NCBI GenBank assembly: GCA_002862805.1
Contig: PKEA01000066.1
Span: 1-38,845, forward strand
DNA length: 38,845 nt
Source: Flavobacteriaceae bacterium
Lineage (GTDB): Bacteria; Bacteroidota; Bacteroidia; Flavobacteriales; Flavobacteriaceae
Reading direction: 5' to 3'
This document shows, one piece after another, positions 17,715 through 25,217 of the stretch. Within the stretch, counting starts at the first letter, position 1. Every line of letters begins with the position of its first letter. Made by a program: the position numbers and the translations under genes. The notes below the pieces were generated by a model. That model had not been told where the DNA came from and did no database searches. It saw only the letters and a list, made by a program, of their open reading frames with translations.

Positions 17715-19061
17715 ATGATGCAATGGGAACAACTTTTGTCTTTAAAAAGACAAGGCGACACAAGTAAACGATTACGAAAAGAACAAGACGATACACGTTT
17801 AGGATTTGAAGTCGATTACGACCGAATTATTTTTTCGGCAGCGTTTCGTAGTTTACAAGACAAAACACAAGTTATTCCATTATCAAAAACCGACTTTGTA
17901 CACACAAGATTAACGCACAGTTTAGAAGTTTCGGTTGTAGGTCGTTCTTTAGGGAGATTAGTTGGGAAACAAGTTTTAGAAAAAAGGCCTTATTTGGCTG
18001 AAATTCACGGTTACCAAATGAACGATTTTGGAGCCATTGTTGCAGCAGCTTCATTAGCACACGATATTGGAAATCCGCCTTTCGGTCATTCTGGTGAAAA
18101 AGCAATTGGCGAATACTTCACAAACGGAAACGGACAACAATATAAAGACCAGCTTTCTGATAAAGAATGGCAAGATTTAATTGATTTTGAAGGAAACGCA
18201 AATGGTTTTTCGGTGCTTACTTCTTCTCGTGAGGGGATAGAAGGGGCATTAAGAATTTCCTATGCAACGCTTGGAACTTTCACAAAATATCCAAAAGAAA
18301 GTTTGCCTAAAAAACCAACCAAAAACATTTGCGATAAAAAATACGGGTTCTTTCAACAAGACAAAGAATTCTTTGCTGAAGTCGCAAAAGAATTGGGTTT
18401 AATTCCAAATAAATCTGGGAATGATATTGGTTTTGAACGTCATCCGTTGGCTTATTTAGTAGAAGCAGCAGATGATATTTGTTATACCATTATCGATTTT
18501 GAAGATGGAATTAACTTAGGGTTAATTCAAGAAGAATTTGCATTAGAATACTTAATCAAATTAGTCAAAAACGGAATCGATTCTAAAAAATACAACGAAC
18601 TTACCACTACAGAAGATAGAATAAGTTATTTACGTGCTTTGGCTATTGGAAGTTTAATTCAAGATGCAGTAAAGATATTTATGGCAAATGAAGAAGCAAT
18701 ACTTTCAGGCAACTTCCCTTTTGCGATAATGGACAAAAGTCAGTACAAAGCACAAATGGATGATATTATAAAAATTAGTGTTAAAAACGTATACCAAAGC
18801 AAAGAAGTAATTGAAAAAGAAGTAATTGGCTATAAAGTAATCAATGTCCTTTTAGATGTTTTTTGCACAGCTTATATCAATAAATCAAATGGAAACCCTT
18901 CGAATTATGATAATTTAATCTTGAAATTGTTGCCGGAGCGTTACCAACAAGAAAAAGCATCCCTTTATGATAGATTGTTGAACATCTGTCACTTTGTTTC
19001 TATGCTTACTGATGGTAAAGCTTTACAGTTATTTAATACAATTCAATCAAACAAGAGTTAA
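17715..19061 (+). CDS. dgt: Deoxyguanosinetriphosphate triphosphohydrolase (HD domain)
   Basis: Cleaves dGTP (and in many homologues other dNTPs) to the nucleoside and tripolyphosphate. The 448-residue protein has the HD-superfamily metal site: HTRLTHSLEVS (H63, H68) and AHDIGNPPFGHSGE (H116, D117), followed by ESLP and YLVEAADDICYTIIDFEDG (near 248-266), which supplies a further aspartate. The N-terminal RLRKEQDDTRLGFEVDYDRIIFSAAFRSLQDKTQV is typical for dGTPases. The start could be either of two adjacent ATG codons (17715 or 17718). It lies shortly after nrdBA, so the supply and the breakdown of dNTPs are encoded near each other, although a terminator separates them. Confidence 0.95.
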   Translation: MMQWEQLLSLKRQGDTSKRLRKEQDDTRLGFEVDYDRIIFSAAFRSLQDKTQVIPLSKTDFVHTRLTHSLEVSVVGRSLGRLVGKQVLEKRPYLAEIHGYQMNDFGAIVAAASLAHDIGNPPFGHSGEKAIGEYFTNGNGQQYKDQLSDKEWQDLIDFEGNANGFSVLTSSREGIEGALRISYATLGTFTKYPKESLPKKPTKNICDKKYGFFQQDKEFFAEVAKELGLIPNKSGNDIGFERHPLAYLVEAADDICYTIIDFEDGINLGLIQEEFALEYLIKLVKNGIDSKKYNELTTTEDRISYLRALAIGSLIQDAVKIFMANEEAILSGNFPFAIMDKSQYKAQMDDIIKISVKNVYQSKEVIEKEVIGYKVINVLLDVFCTAYINKSNGNPSNYDNLILKLLPERYQQEKASLYDRLLNICHFVSMLTDGKALQLFNTIQSNKS

Positions 19062-19143
19062 AATTATAAGAATATCACAATTTTTATTTCTAAAAGTAAA
19101 AAAAATGTGCTTTCTTTGTTCAAATTACCCAAAAAACTATATT

Positions 19144-22100
19144 ATGAAAAAAAATGTACTCTTAATTTTAAGTTTTGTTGCATTTTTGTTTTTTAGTTGT
19201 TCAAAATCTAAAAATGATGAGCAACTATTAAATAAAACAAATGAAATCACAGTTAAAGCTGTTAAAGAAGAATCTCAAAATGTCATTACTGCTAATACTG
19301 ATGAAGTTGTAAAGGTTCTTGAAAAAGAAAAAAAAGTTTCTGTAAAAACTCAAGTTTCGTCACAAAAAGAAACAAAAGATTTATCAGAGATAGAAGTTTT
19401 AAGAAAAAAACATGAAAATTTTTTAGCAAATTCTCCTTTCAAGAATAGTATGCAATTATCAAAGTCTGAAAGAAAATCAGCTGGATTGCCTCCTAATAAA
19501 TATTATGAGCAAGAATGGGAATTAACTATAGACCCTTCAACTGGAAAACCTAATCCTATAAATGTTGCGCTTTTAAGAAAAAAACTTGCTGACGAAAGAG
19601 CTGCAGATCTTGCTGCTGGAAGAACGCCAGGAGACGCAAGTGATAATAATTGGGTGGAAAGAGGTCCTAATAATGTTGGAGGACGTGTTAGGGCAGTTCT
19701 ATTCGATCCAAATGATGTAACAAATGAGACTGTTTTTGCTGGTGGAGTAAGTGGTGGTTTGTGGAAAAATACTAATATTTCTAATTCACTTTCAACATGG
19801 TCAAGAGTAAATATTCCAGATAATTTAGCCGTTACTTCAATTGCTGTTGACCCGAATAACTCTAATGTATTTTATGTAGGTACGGGTGAGTCATATGTTG
19901 GTGGAGATGTTAATGGAGATGGAGTTTGGAAATCTACTGATGGAGGAACAACATGGACAAATATATTTGGTGGAATTACAGGTCCTACAACATTTGAATC
20001 TGAGTCTTCAATTACAATTAATAGCCCAACTGGAATTGCCGGTAATTATGCTAGTTATCCTACAACAGCATTTGGAGATTTAAGTTCTTTGCCTTTAACA
20101 CGTGATATCGTTCTTGTTCAAGATAATACAGCCCCAGCTTCTGATGGGTGTGAAACAATAACTAATGCTGCGGCATTAAATGGTAAAATTGCTCTAATCA
20201 GAAGAGGTTCGTGTTCTTTTGTTATAAAAGTAAAAGCTGCACAAGATGCTGGGGCCGTTGCTGTAATTATGATGAATAACGTTGGTGGTACCCCAATCCC
20301 AATGGGAGGAACTGATGCTACAATTACCATTCCTTCAGTGATGATTTCTCAATCAGATGGAGATATTTTAGAAGCTGCTCTAGGAGCAGGAAGTGTTAAT
20401 GGTACAATAAATCCAACCGTTACAGGAGGGTTTACAGGTAACTTGGTTCCTGGCCAGCAACATATCAATGATATAAAAGTTAGGAATAATGGGGGAACTT
20501 CTGAAATTTATGTAGCTGCTGGAGACTCTTTTTACGGTTCTGCTAATGCTGCAACATATTTAGGAGGACCTGCTTTTGGATTGTATAAGTCAGTAAATGG
20601 AGGTTCAACTTGGACAGAAGTAAGTTTACCATTAACATTTTCTGGGAATAAACATTGTCCAAATGATATTGAAATTGGGGTTGACAATAAAATATGGCTT
20701 TCAACAACTGGGAGTGTAGTTTATGGTGATGGAGGGGGAATTATCTTTTCTTCTACTGATGGTAATACTTTTACACAAAGGTATGCTGTTGCAAATGGAG
20801 ATAGAGTTCAGATAGCTGTTTCAAAACAAGCTGCAGATAAAGTTTATGTTTTAGCAGAATTATCAACAACGGCAGCTGTAGGCTTATATAGAACTGATAA
20901 TGGATTTGCGACTACTACAACATTAGCTGTGCCTATTGATGTGGAAACAAGCATGGGAACAGATTTTACAAGGGGACAAGCTTTTTATGATTTAATGTTA
21001 GAAGTTGATCCAAATAATGACCAAATTGCTTATGCCGGTGGTATTGATTTGTTTAAATCTTCAAATTCGGGCTCTAGTTGGTCTCAAATTAGTCATTGGT
21101 ATGGTCTTGGGGGTTATAATAATGTACATTCAGATCAGCATGGTATGGCTTTTGCAAACGGGAGCTCAACTGTAATGGTTTTTGGAAATGATGGAGGTGT
21201 GTTTTACTCAAGTAATTCGGGAGCAACTATTGTTTCTAGAAATAGAGGTTTAAATATTACTCAGTTTTATAGTGTTGGAGTTGCTCCAACGGGGGCTACA
21301 GGAGGAAATTTATCAGGAGAATATTTTGCAGCAGGTGCTCAAGACAATGGAACACAGTATTTCGGCGGTGTAGGTGCGGGTATAAACGCTAGTTTCCAAT
21401 CTCAAGGTGGAGATGGTGCTTATACAATGTTTGATCAAGGTGTTGATAAATATTATATTTCTAATTATGTATACAATAATAGTATTAATTATAGAACTAC
21501 TGCAGGAGCTACACGAGTAATAAATAGTGAGTCGGGAAGTAATGGTGCATTTATTGCGCCAATGACTTTAGACTCTAGTTTAGATATTTTATATGCTGAT
21601 TACTCTACTTCAGCCCCTGTTTACCAAATTAGAAGGTATACTAACCTTAAGTCAGGAACAGTTGGAAAAACACTTTTAACAAATGCTTTGTTGACTAGTT
21701 CAGCAACTGCAATGACAGTTTCTAAATATACAACTACTTCAACCACTCTTTTGATAGGTTGTAGAAATGGTAAATTGTTGAAGCTAACAAATGCAAATTC
21801 ATTTGCTACATGGACTGATATAACAGGATCAGGTTTTGTAGGAAGTATTTCTGATGTGGAATACGGTCAATCGGAAAATGAGATTTTTGTTACCATGCAT
21901 AATTATAATGTAATTAGTATTTGGTACACTTCAAATGGTGGAACTACATGGCAAAATAAAGAAGGTAATTTTCCTGATATTCCTGTAAAAGCAATTTTGC
22001 AAAACCCATTAAATCTTGAAGAAGTTATTATAGGAACTGAGCTTGGAGTTTGGTATACAAATAACTTTAGTAGTGCATCTCCAACATGGAATCAGTCTTA

Positions 22101-22479
22101 TAATGGTATGAGTAATGTTAAAGTTGTAGATTTAGATTTAAGAAATGACAACACTGTTTTTGCTGCAACTTACGGAAGAGGTATTTTCTCTGGGATGTTT
22201 ACAAGTACAGTTTTATCTAATCAAGATGTTGTTGTTGATAATAGGATAAATATATATCCTAACCCTTCTAATGGTATTGTTAATATTGCAATTGCTAATT
22301 ATTCAGGTTCATTAAAAGTTAGTTTAGTAGACTTAAACGGAAGAGTCGTTTATTCAAACGAAATAAATGACTTCTCATTAGAGCAATCAATTAATGTTAA
22401 AAATTATCAATCTGGTGTTTATCTATTAAACTTAGAAGGTGAGAATATAAAACTTACAAGAAAGATTATTTTTGAGTAA
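19144..22479 (+). CDS. Asp-box beta-propeller/PA-domain surface protein with T9SS sorting domain
   Basis: A 1111-residue exported protein. Residues 1-19 form a signal with a lipobox-like end (FLFFSC, C19). Asp-box (BNR) repeats mark a sortilin-like propeller: STDGGTTW near 264, SVNGGSTW near 483, SSTDGNTF near 536, SSNSGSSW near 639 and SNGGTTW near 930. A protease-associated (PA) domain is inserted at about 305-415 (GKIALIRRGSCSFVIKVKAAQ, AVAVIMMNN). The last 80 residues are a T9SS type A sorting domain (INIYPNPSNG, VSLVDLNGRVV, SGVYLLNLEG, LTRKIIFE). I chose the ATG at 19144; an upstream in-frame ATG at 18994 overlaps dgt and adds 50 residues ahead of the signal peptide. PA domains often accompany peptidases, but I see no catalytic site, so an adhesive or binding role at the cell surface is inferred. 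A terminator follows. Confidence 0.85.
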   Translation: MKKNVLLILSFVAFLFFSCSKSKNDEQLLNKTNEITVKAVKEESQNVITANTDEVVKVLEKEKKVSVKTQVSSQKETKDLSEIEVLRKKHENFLANSPFKNSMQLSKSERKSAGLPPNKYYEQEWELTIDPSTGKPNPINVALLRKKLADERAADLAAGRTPGDASDNNWVERGPNNVGGRVRAVLFDPNDVTNETVFAGGVSGGLWKNTNISNSLSTWSRVNIPDNLAVTSIAVDPNNSNVFYVGTGESYVGGDVNGDGVWKSTDGGTTWTNIFGGITGPTTFESESSITINSPTGIAGNYASYPTTAFGDLSSLPLTRDIVLVQDNTAPASDGCETITNAAALNGKIALIRRGSCSFVIKVKAAQDAGAVAVIMMNNVGGTPIPMGGTDATITIPSVMISQSDGDILEAALGAGSVNGTINPTVTGGFTGNLVPGQQHINDIKVRNNGGTSEIYVAAGDSFYGSANAATYLGGPAFGLYKSVNGGSTWTEVSLPLTFSGNKHCPNDIEIGVDNKIWLSTTGSVVYGDGGGIIFSSTDGNTFTQRYAVANGDRVQIAVSKQAADKVYVLAELSTTAAVGLYRTDNGFATTTTLAVPIDVETSMGTDFTRGQAFYDLMLEVDPNNDQIAYAGGIDLFKSSNSGSSWSQISHWYGLGGYNNVHSDQHGMAFANGSSTVMVFGNDGGVFYSSNSGATIVSRNRGLNITQFYSVGVAPTGATGGNLSGEYFAAGAQDNGTQYFGGVGAGINASFQSQGGDGAYTMFDQGVDKYYISNYVYNNSINYRTTAGATRVINSESGSNGAFIAPMTLDSSLDILYADYSTSAPVYQIRRYTNLKSGTVGKTLLTNALLTSSATAMTVSKYTTTSTTLLIGCRNGKLLKLTNANSFATWTDITGSGFVGSISDVEYGQSENEIFVTMHNYNVISIWYTSNGGTTWQNKEGNFPDIPVKAILQNPLNLEEVIIGTELGVWYTNNFSSASPTWNQSYNGMSNVKVVDLDLRNDNTVFAATYGRGIFSGMFTSTVLSNQDVVVDNRINIYPNPSNGIVNIAIANYSGSLKVSLVDLNGRVVYSNEINDFSLEQSINVKNYQSGVYLLNLEGENIKLTRKIIFE

Positions 22480-22499
22480 GCTATTGATTAATTAATTAA

Positions 22500-22532
22500 A
22501 ATGCCTAATTGTATGATTAGGCATTTTTTTTA
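22500..22532 (+). terminator. Terminator of the Asp-box protein gene
   Basis: AATGCCTAAT pairs with ATTAGGCATT (10 bp, loop TGTATG) followed by a run of eight T. Confidence 0.9.
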
Positions 22533-22535
22533 TTT

Positions 22536-22550
22536 TAACACTTTGTGTTA
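22536..22550. repeat. Short perfect inverted repeat
   Basis: TAACACTTTGTGTTA is a 6-bp inverted repeat around TTT. It lies between two convergent genes, downstream of both, so an operator role is not obvious. The rest of the gap up to 22714 shows no ORF or other signal. Confidence 0.35.
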
Positions 22551-22714
22551 GAAGTTTTTTAACCGATTAAAGAGCCTTTGTGTCAAGGTTATTCCCTATT
22601 GGAAGATGTGTTTTAAGTAAAAATACTGTTTAAAAGCATTTGCAGAACAATGTGTTTAAATTGTTTTTAAGTAATATTAAATTTCAGTTAGAGACTTTGA
22701 AAATAAAGAAATAA

Positions 22715-22746
22715 AAAAAACCCAATCCGTAAGAATTGGGTTTTTT
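22715..22746 (-). terminator. Terminator of the rplU-rpmA operon
   Basis: AAAAAACCCAAT pairs with ATTGGGTTTTTT (12 bp, 8-base loop), 19 bases after the rpmA stop on the minus strand. The A/T flanks make it usable in both directions. Confidence 0.9.
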
Positions 22747-22765
22747 ATATTTACATAAGTCAATA

Positions 22766-23026
22766 TTACGCCTCAAATGGAGTAATAGAAACAAAAGATT
22801 TATTATCTTTCTTCTTTTGGAATTGTACAATTCCATCAACTTTTGCATGCAAAGTATGGTCCTTACCCATGTAAACATTTTCACCTGGATTATGTTTAGA
22901 ACCTCTTTGTCTTACAATGATATTCCCAGCAATAGCTGCTTGACCACCATAAATCTTTACGCCTAAACGTTTCGATTCTGATTCTCTACCATTCTTCGAA
23001 CTACCGACACCTTTTTTGTGAGCCAT
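22766..23026 (-). CDS. rpmA: Large ribosomal subunit protein bL27
   Basis: An 86-residue ribosomal protein whose N-terminal tail reaches the peptidyl transferase centre. [24 protein letters not shown], with the body [16 protein letters not shown] (28-43) and the C-terminal VDGIVQF, is canonical. The protein begins directly with AHKKG, so it has no cleavable Firmicute-type extension. It follows rplU after 29 bases, the universal order, and is terminated at 22746. Confidence 0.98.
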   Translation of the reverse strand: MAHKKGVGSSKNGRESESKRLGVKIYGGQAAIAGNIIVRQRGSKHNPGENVYMGKDHTLHAKVDGIVQFQKKKDNKSFVSITPFEA

Positions 23027-23055
23027 GATGTTTAAGTTTTTAAGTTAATAATTAA

Positions 23056-23703
23056 TTAAACAGCTTTACCACCGTTTAACTCGTCTTGTAATTTTTGTAA
23101 TTCATCCCATTTCCCTTCAGCAGCTAAAGTTGCTTGTTGAGCCCAAGTTGTTGGATCTAAATGAGATAATTTTGAAGCTGATGCATCAAAAATTTCTTTG
23201 ATTGAATCAACACTAGTTGAAGCTAATTTAGCAAAAGTATCTACTCCTGCAGCAACTAAAGCCTCAGCAGCTTTTGGTCCAATTCCTTCAATCTTTTTTA
23301 AATCATCACCTTTTTTAGATGCTTTTGCTTTTGGCGCAGCTTCTGTTTTAGGAGCAGTTTCTTTCTTAGGTGCAGCTTTTTTAGTTGCTCCTGAAGATTG
23401 AATTCCTTCAATTACAATTTGAGTTAAAGATTGTCTGTGACCATTTTTAACTTTGTAACCTTTTCTTCTTTTCTTTTTGAAAACAATTACTTTGTCTCCT
23501 TTAAGGTGTTTTAAGATTTTTGCTTCAACTGAAGCTCCATCTATAGCTGGGGCGCCTAGGGTAATAGTACCATTATCGTCTAATAACATAACTTTATCAA
23601 AAGAAACCTTGTCTCCTTCTTGTTCTGCTAAACGGTGTACATAAACCTTTTGGTCTTTGCTTACTTTAAATTGTTGCCCTGCTATCTCTACGATTGCATA
23701 CAT
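23056..23703 (-). CDS. rplU: Large ribosomal subunit protein bL21 with helix-hairpin-helix extension
   Basis: Residues 1-102 are a normal bL21 (MYAIVEIAGQQFKVSKDQK, FKKKRRKGYKVKNGHRQ), which binds 23S rRNA in the large subunit. A lysine/alanine-rich linker (about 105-131) leads to a C-terminal domain with DDLKKIEGIGPKAAEAL (133-149), a helix-hairpin-helix-like motif, and a helical tail ending in GGKAV. The total of 215 residues is twice the usual 103. Such extensions are known on bL21 of Bacteroidota. The start is the ATG at 23703; a longer frame from 23751 would add 16 residues before the conserved MYAIVE and cover the promoter. It is first in the rplU-rpmA operon and has the best-formed promoter in the window. 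Confidence 0.95.
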   Translation of the reverse strand: MYAIVEIAGQQFKVSKDQKVYVHRLAEQEGDKVSFDKVMLLDDNGTITLGAPAIDGASVEAKILKHLKGDKVIVFKKKRRKGYKVKNGHRQSLTQIVIEGIQSSGATKKAAPKKETAPKTEAAPKAKASKKGDDLKKIEGIGPKAAEALVAAGVDTFAKLASTSVDSIKEIFDASASKLSHLDPTTWAQQATLAAEGKWDELQKLQDELNGGKAV

Positions 23704-23737
23704 AACAAATGTGTATTTAGTTAATTTTTCAAGTTTG

Positions 23738-23767
23738 CAAATATACAACAATAATTATATCAAACAA
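23738..23767 (-). promoter_or_regulatory. rplU promoter
   Basis: On the minus strand TTG (23767-23765), 19 bases, then TATATTTG (23745-23738), a full match to the Bacteroidota consensus TTG-N17-23-TAnnTTTG. The leader to the ATG at 23703 is about 28 bases. Confidence 0.75.
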
Positions 23768-23881
23768 TTATATCTAATTAAATTTTTTTTTTAAATTAAA
23801 AAAGACGTCATTAATATGTAACAATATCTTAAATTTACGTCTAATTGATCTATAAGAAGAATACTAAACAATAATTAATTT

Positions 23882-25207
23882 ATGAAAAAATCTTTAATGG
23901 CTTTAAGTACAGCTCTATTTATTAGCGCTTCTGCTAATGCGCAAAAAGTAGAATTTGAAGAGTTTGATTTAGACAATGGACTCCATGTTGTTTTGCATCA
24001 AGATAATTCAGCTCCAGTAGTTATTACATCAGTAATGTACCATGTAGGAGCAAAGGATGAACAGCCAAACAGAACTGGTTTTGCTCACTTTTTCGAACAT
24101 TTATTATTTGAAGGAACAAAAAACATCGAACGCGGTGAGTGGTTTAAAATTGTTACGGCTAATGGTGGTCAAAACAATGCAAATACTACTGACGACAGAA
24201 CATATTATTATGAAATATTTCCTTCTAACAACTTAGAATTAGCTTTGTGGATGGAATCGGAAAGATTAATGCACCCTGTTATTAATCAAATTGGAGTTGA
24301 TACACAAAATGAAGTTGTTAAGGAAGAAAAGAGACTGCGTGTAGACAATCAACCTTACGGGAACCTTATCAAGGCCGTTAAACAAAATATGTTTAAAAAT
24401 CACCCTTATAGATGGACAACGATTGGTGAAATGGAGCATTTAGATGCTGCTACTTTAGAAGAGTTTCAAGCATTCAATAAAAAATTCTATATTCCTAACA
24501 ATGCGGTTTTAGTAGTTGCAGGTCAGTTTGACAAAGCGCAAGCTAAAGAATGGATTAAAAAATATTTTGCTGCTATCCCTAAAGGAACTCCGGTAACTAG
24601 AACAAAAGCTGAAGAAGAGCCAATAACTAAAGAGTTTAAAGCTTCTTGGGAAGACCCAAACATTCAAATTCCTATGCTTGTTGCTTCATACAGAACTCCA
24701 TCAATGAAAACTAGAGATGCAAGAGTTTTAGACATGATTTCTTCTTATTTATCAGATGGTAAAAGTTCTAAACTTTACAAAAAAATGGTAGACGAAAAGA
24801 AAATGGCTTTACAAATTGGAGCTTTTAATTACAGTCAAGAAGATTACAGTTTGTATTTCATTTATGGTTTACCAATGGGAACAAATACAACTGCTGACAT
24901 GTTGAAAGAAATTGATGATGAAATTTTAAAAATGCAAACAGAATTAATTTCTGAAAAAGATTATTTAAAATTACAAAATAAGTTTGAAAGCCAATATGTA
25001 AACAACAACGCAAGTGTTGAAGGTATTGCTGATAATTTAGCAACTTACTACTTACTTTATGGAGATATTAATTTAATTAATACTGAAATTGATATTTACC
25101 GTTCAATTACTAGAGAAGAAATTAAAGAAGTAGCAAACAAATATTTAAAACCAAATCAAAGATTGATTTTAGATTATGTACCAACTGCAGAAAAAGCGAA
25201 AAACTAA
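23882..25207 (+). CDS. M16-family zinc metallopeptidase, active subunit
   Basis: A 441-residue exported protease of the pitrilysin family. Residues 1-21 form a signal peptide (MKKSLMALSTALFISASANAQ). The inverted zinc motif HFFEH is at 69-73, with NEVVKEEKRLR near 143-153 supplying the third ligand. The following half contains YLSDGKSSKLYKKMV, the second M16 repeat. It is located in the periplasm and probably works as a clamshell dimer with the product of the next gene, starting ten bases downstream and lacking the zinc motif. Targets are likely small peptides or misfolded exported proteins. No TAnnTTTG box is clear; TAAATTTA at 23830-23837 is one base off. Confidence 0.93.
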   Translation: MKKSLMALSTALFISASANAQKVEFEEFDLDNGLHVVLHQDNSAPVVITSVMYHVGAKDEQPNRTGFAHFFEHLLFEGTKNIERGEWFKIVTANGGQNNANTTDDRTYYYEIFPSNNLELALWMESERLMHPVINQIGVDTQNEVVKEEKRLRVDNQPYGNLIKAVKQNMFKNHPYRWTTIGEMEHLDAATLEEFQAFNKKFYIPNNAVLVVAGQFDKAQAKEWIKKYFAAIPKGTPVTRTKAEEEPITKEFKASWEDPNIQIPMLVASYRTPSMKTRDARVLDMISSYLSDGKSSKLYKKMVDEKKMALQIGAFNYSQEDYSLYFIYGLPMGTNTTADMLKEIDDEILKMQTELISEKDYLKLQNKFESQYVNNNASVEGIADNLATYYLLYGDINLINTEIDIYRSITREEIKEVANKYLKPNQRLILDYVPTAEKAKN

Positions 25208-25217
25208 GATATTTATT

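Noticed and set aside
18994..19143. Longer N-terminus of the Asp-box surface protein
   Set aside because: It overlaps dgt and would place 50 residues ahead of a clear signal peptide.
23704..23751. Longer N-terminus of bL21
   Set aside because: It would lie over the consensus promoter; the conserved MYAIVE start is at 23703.
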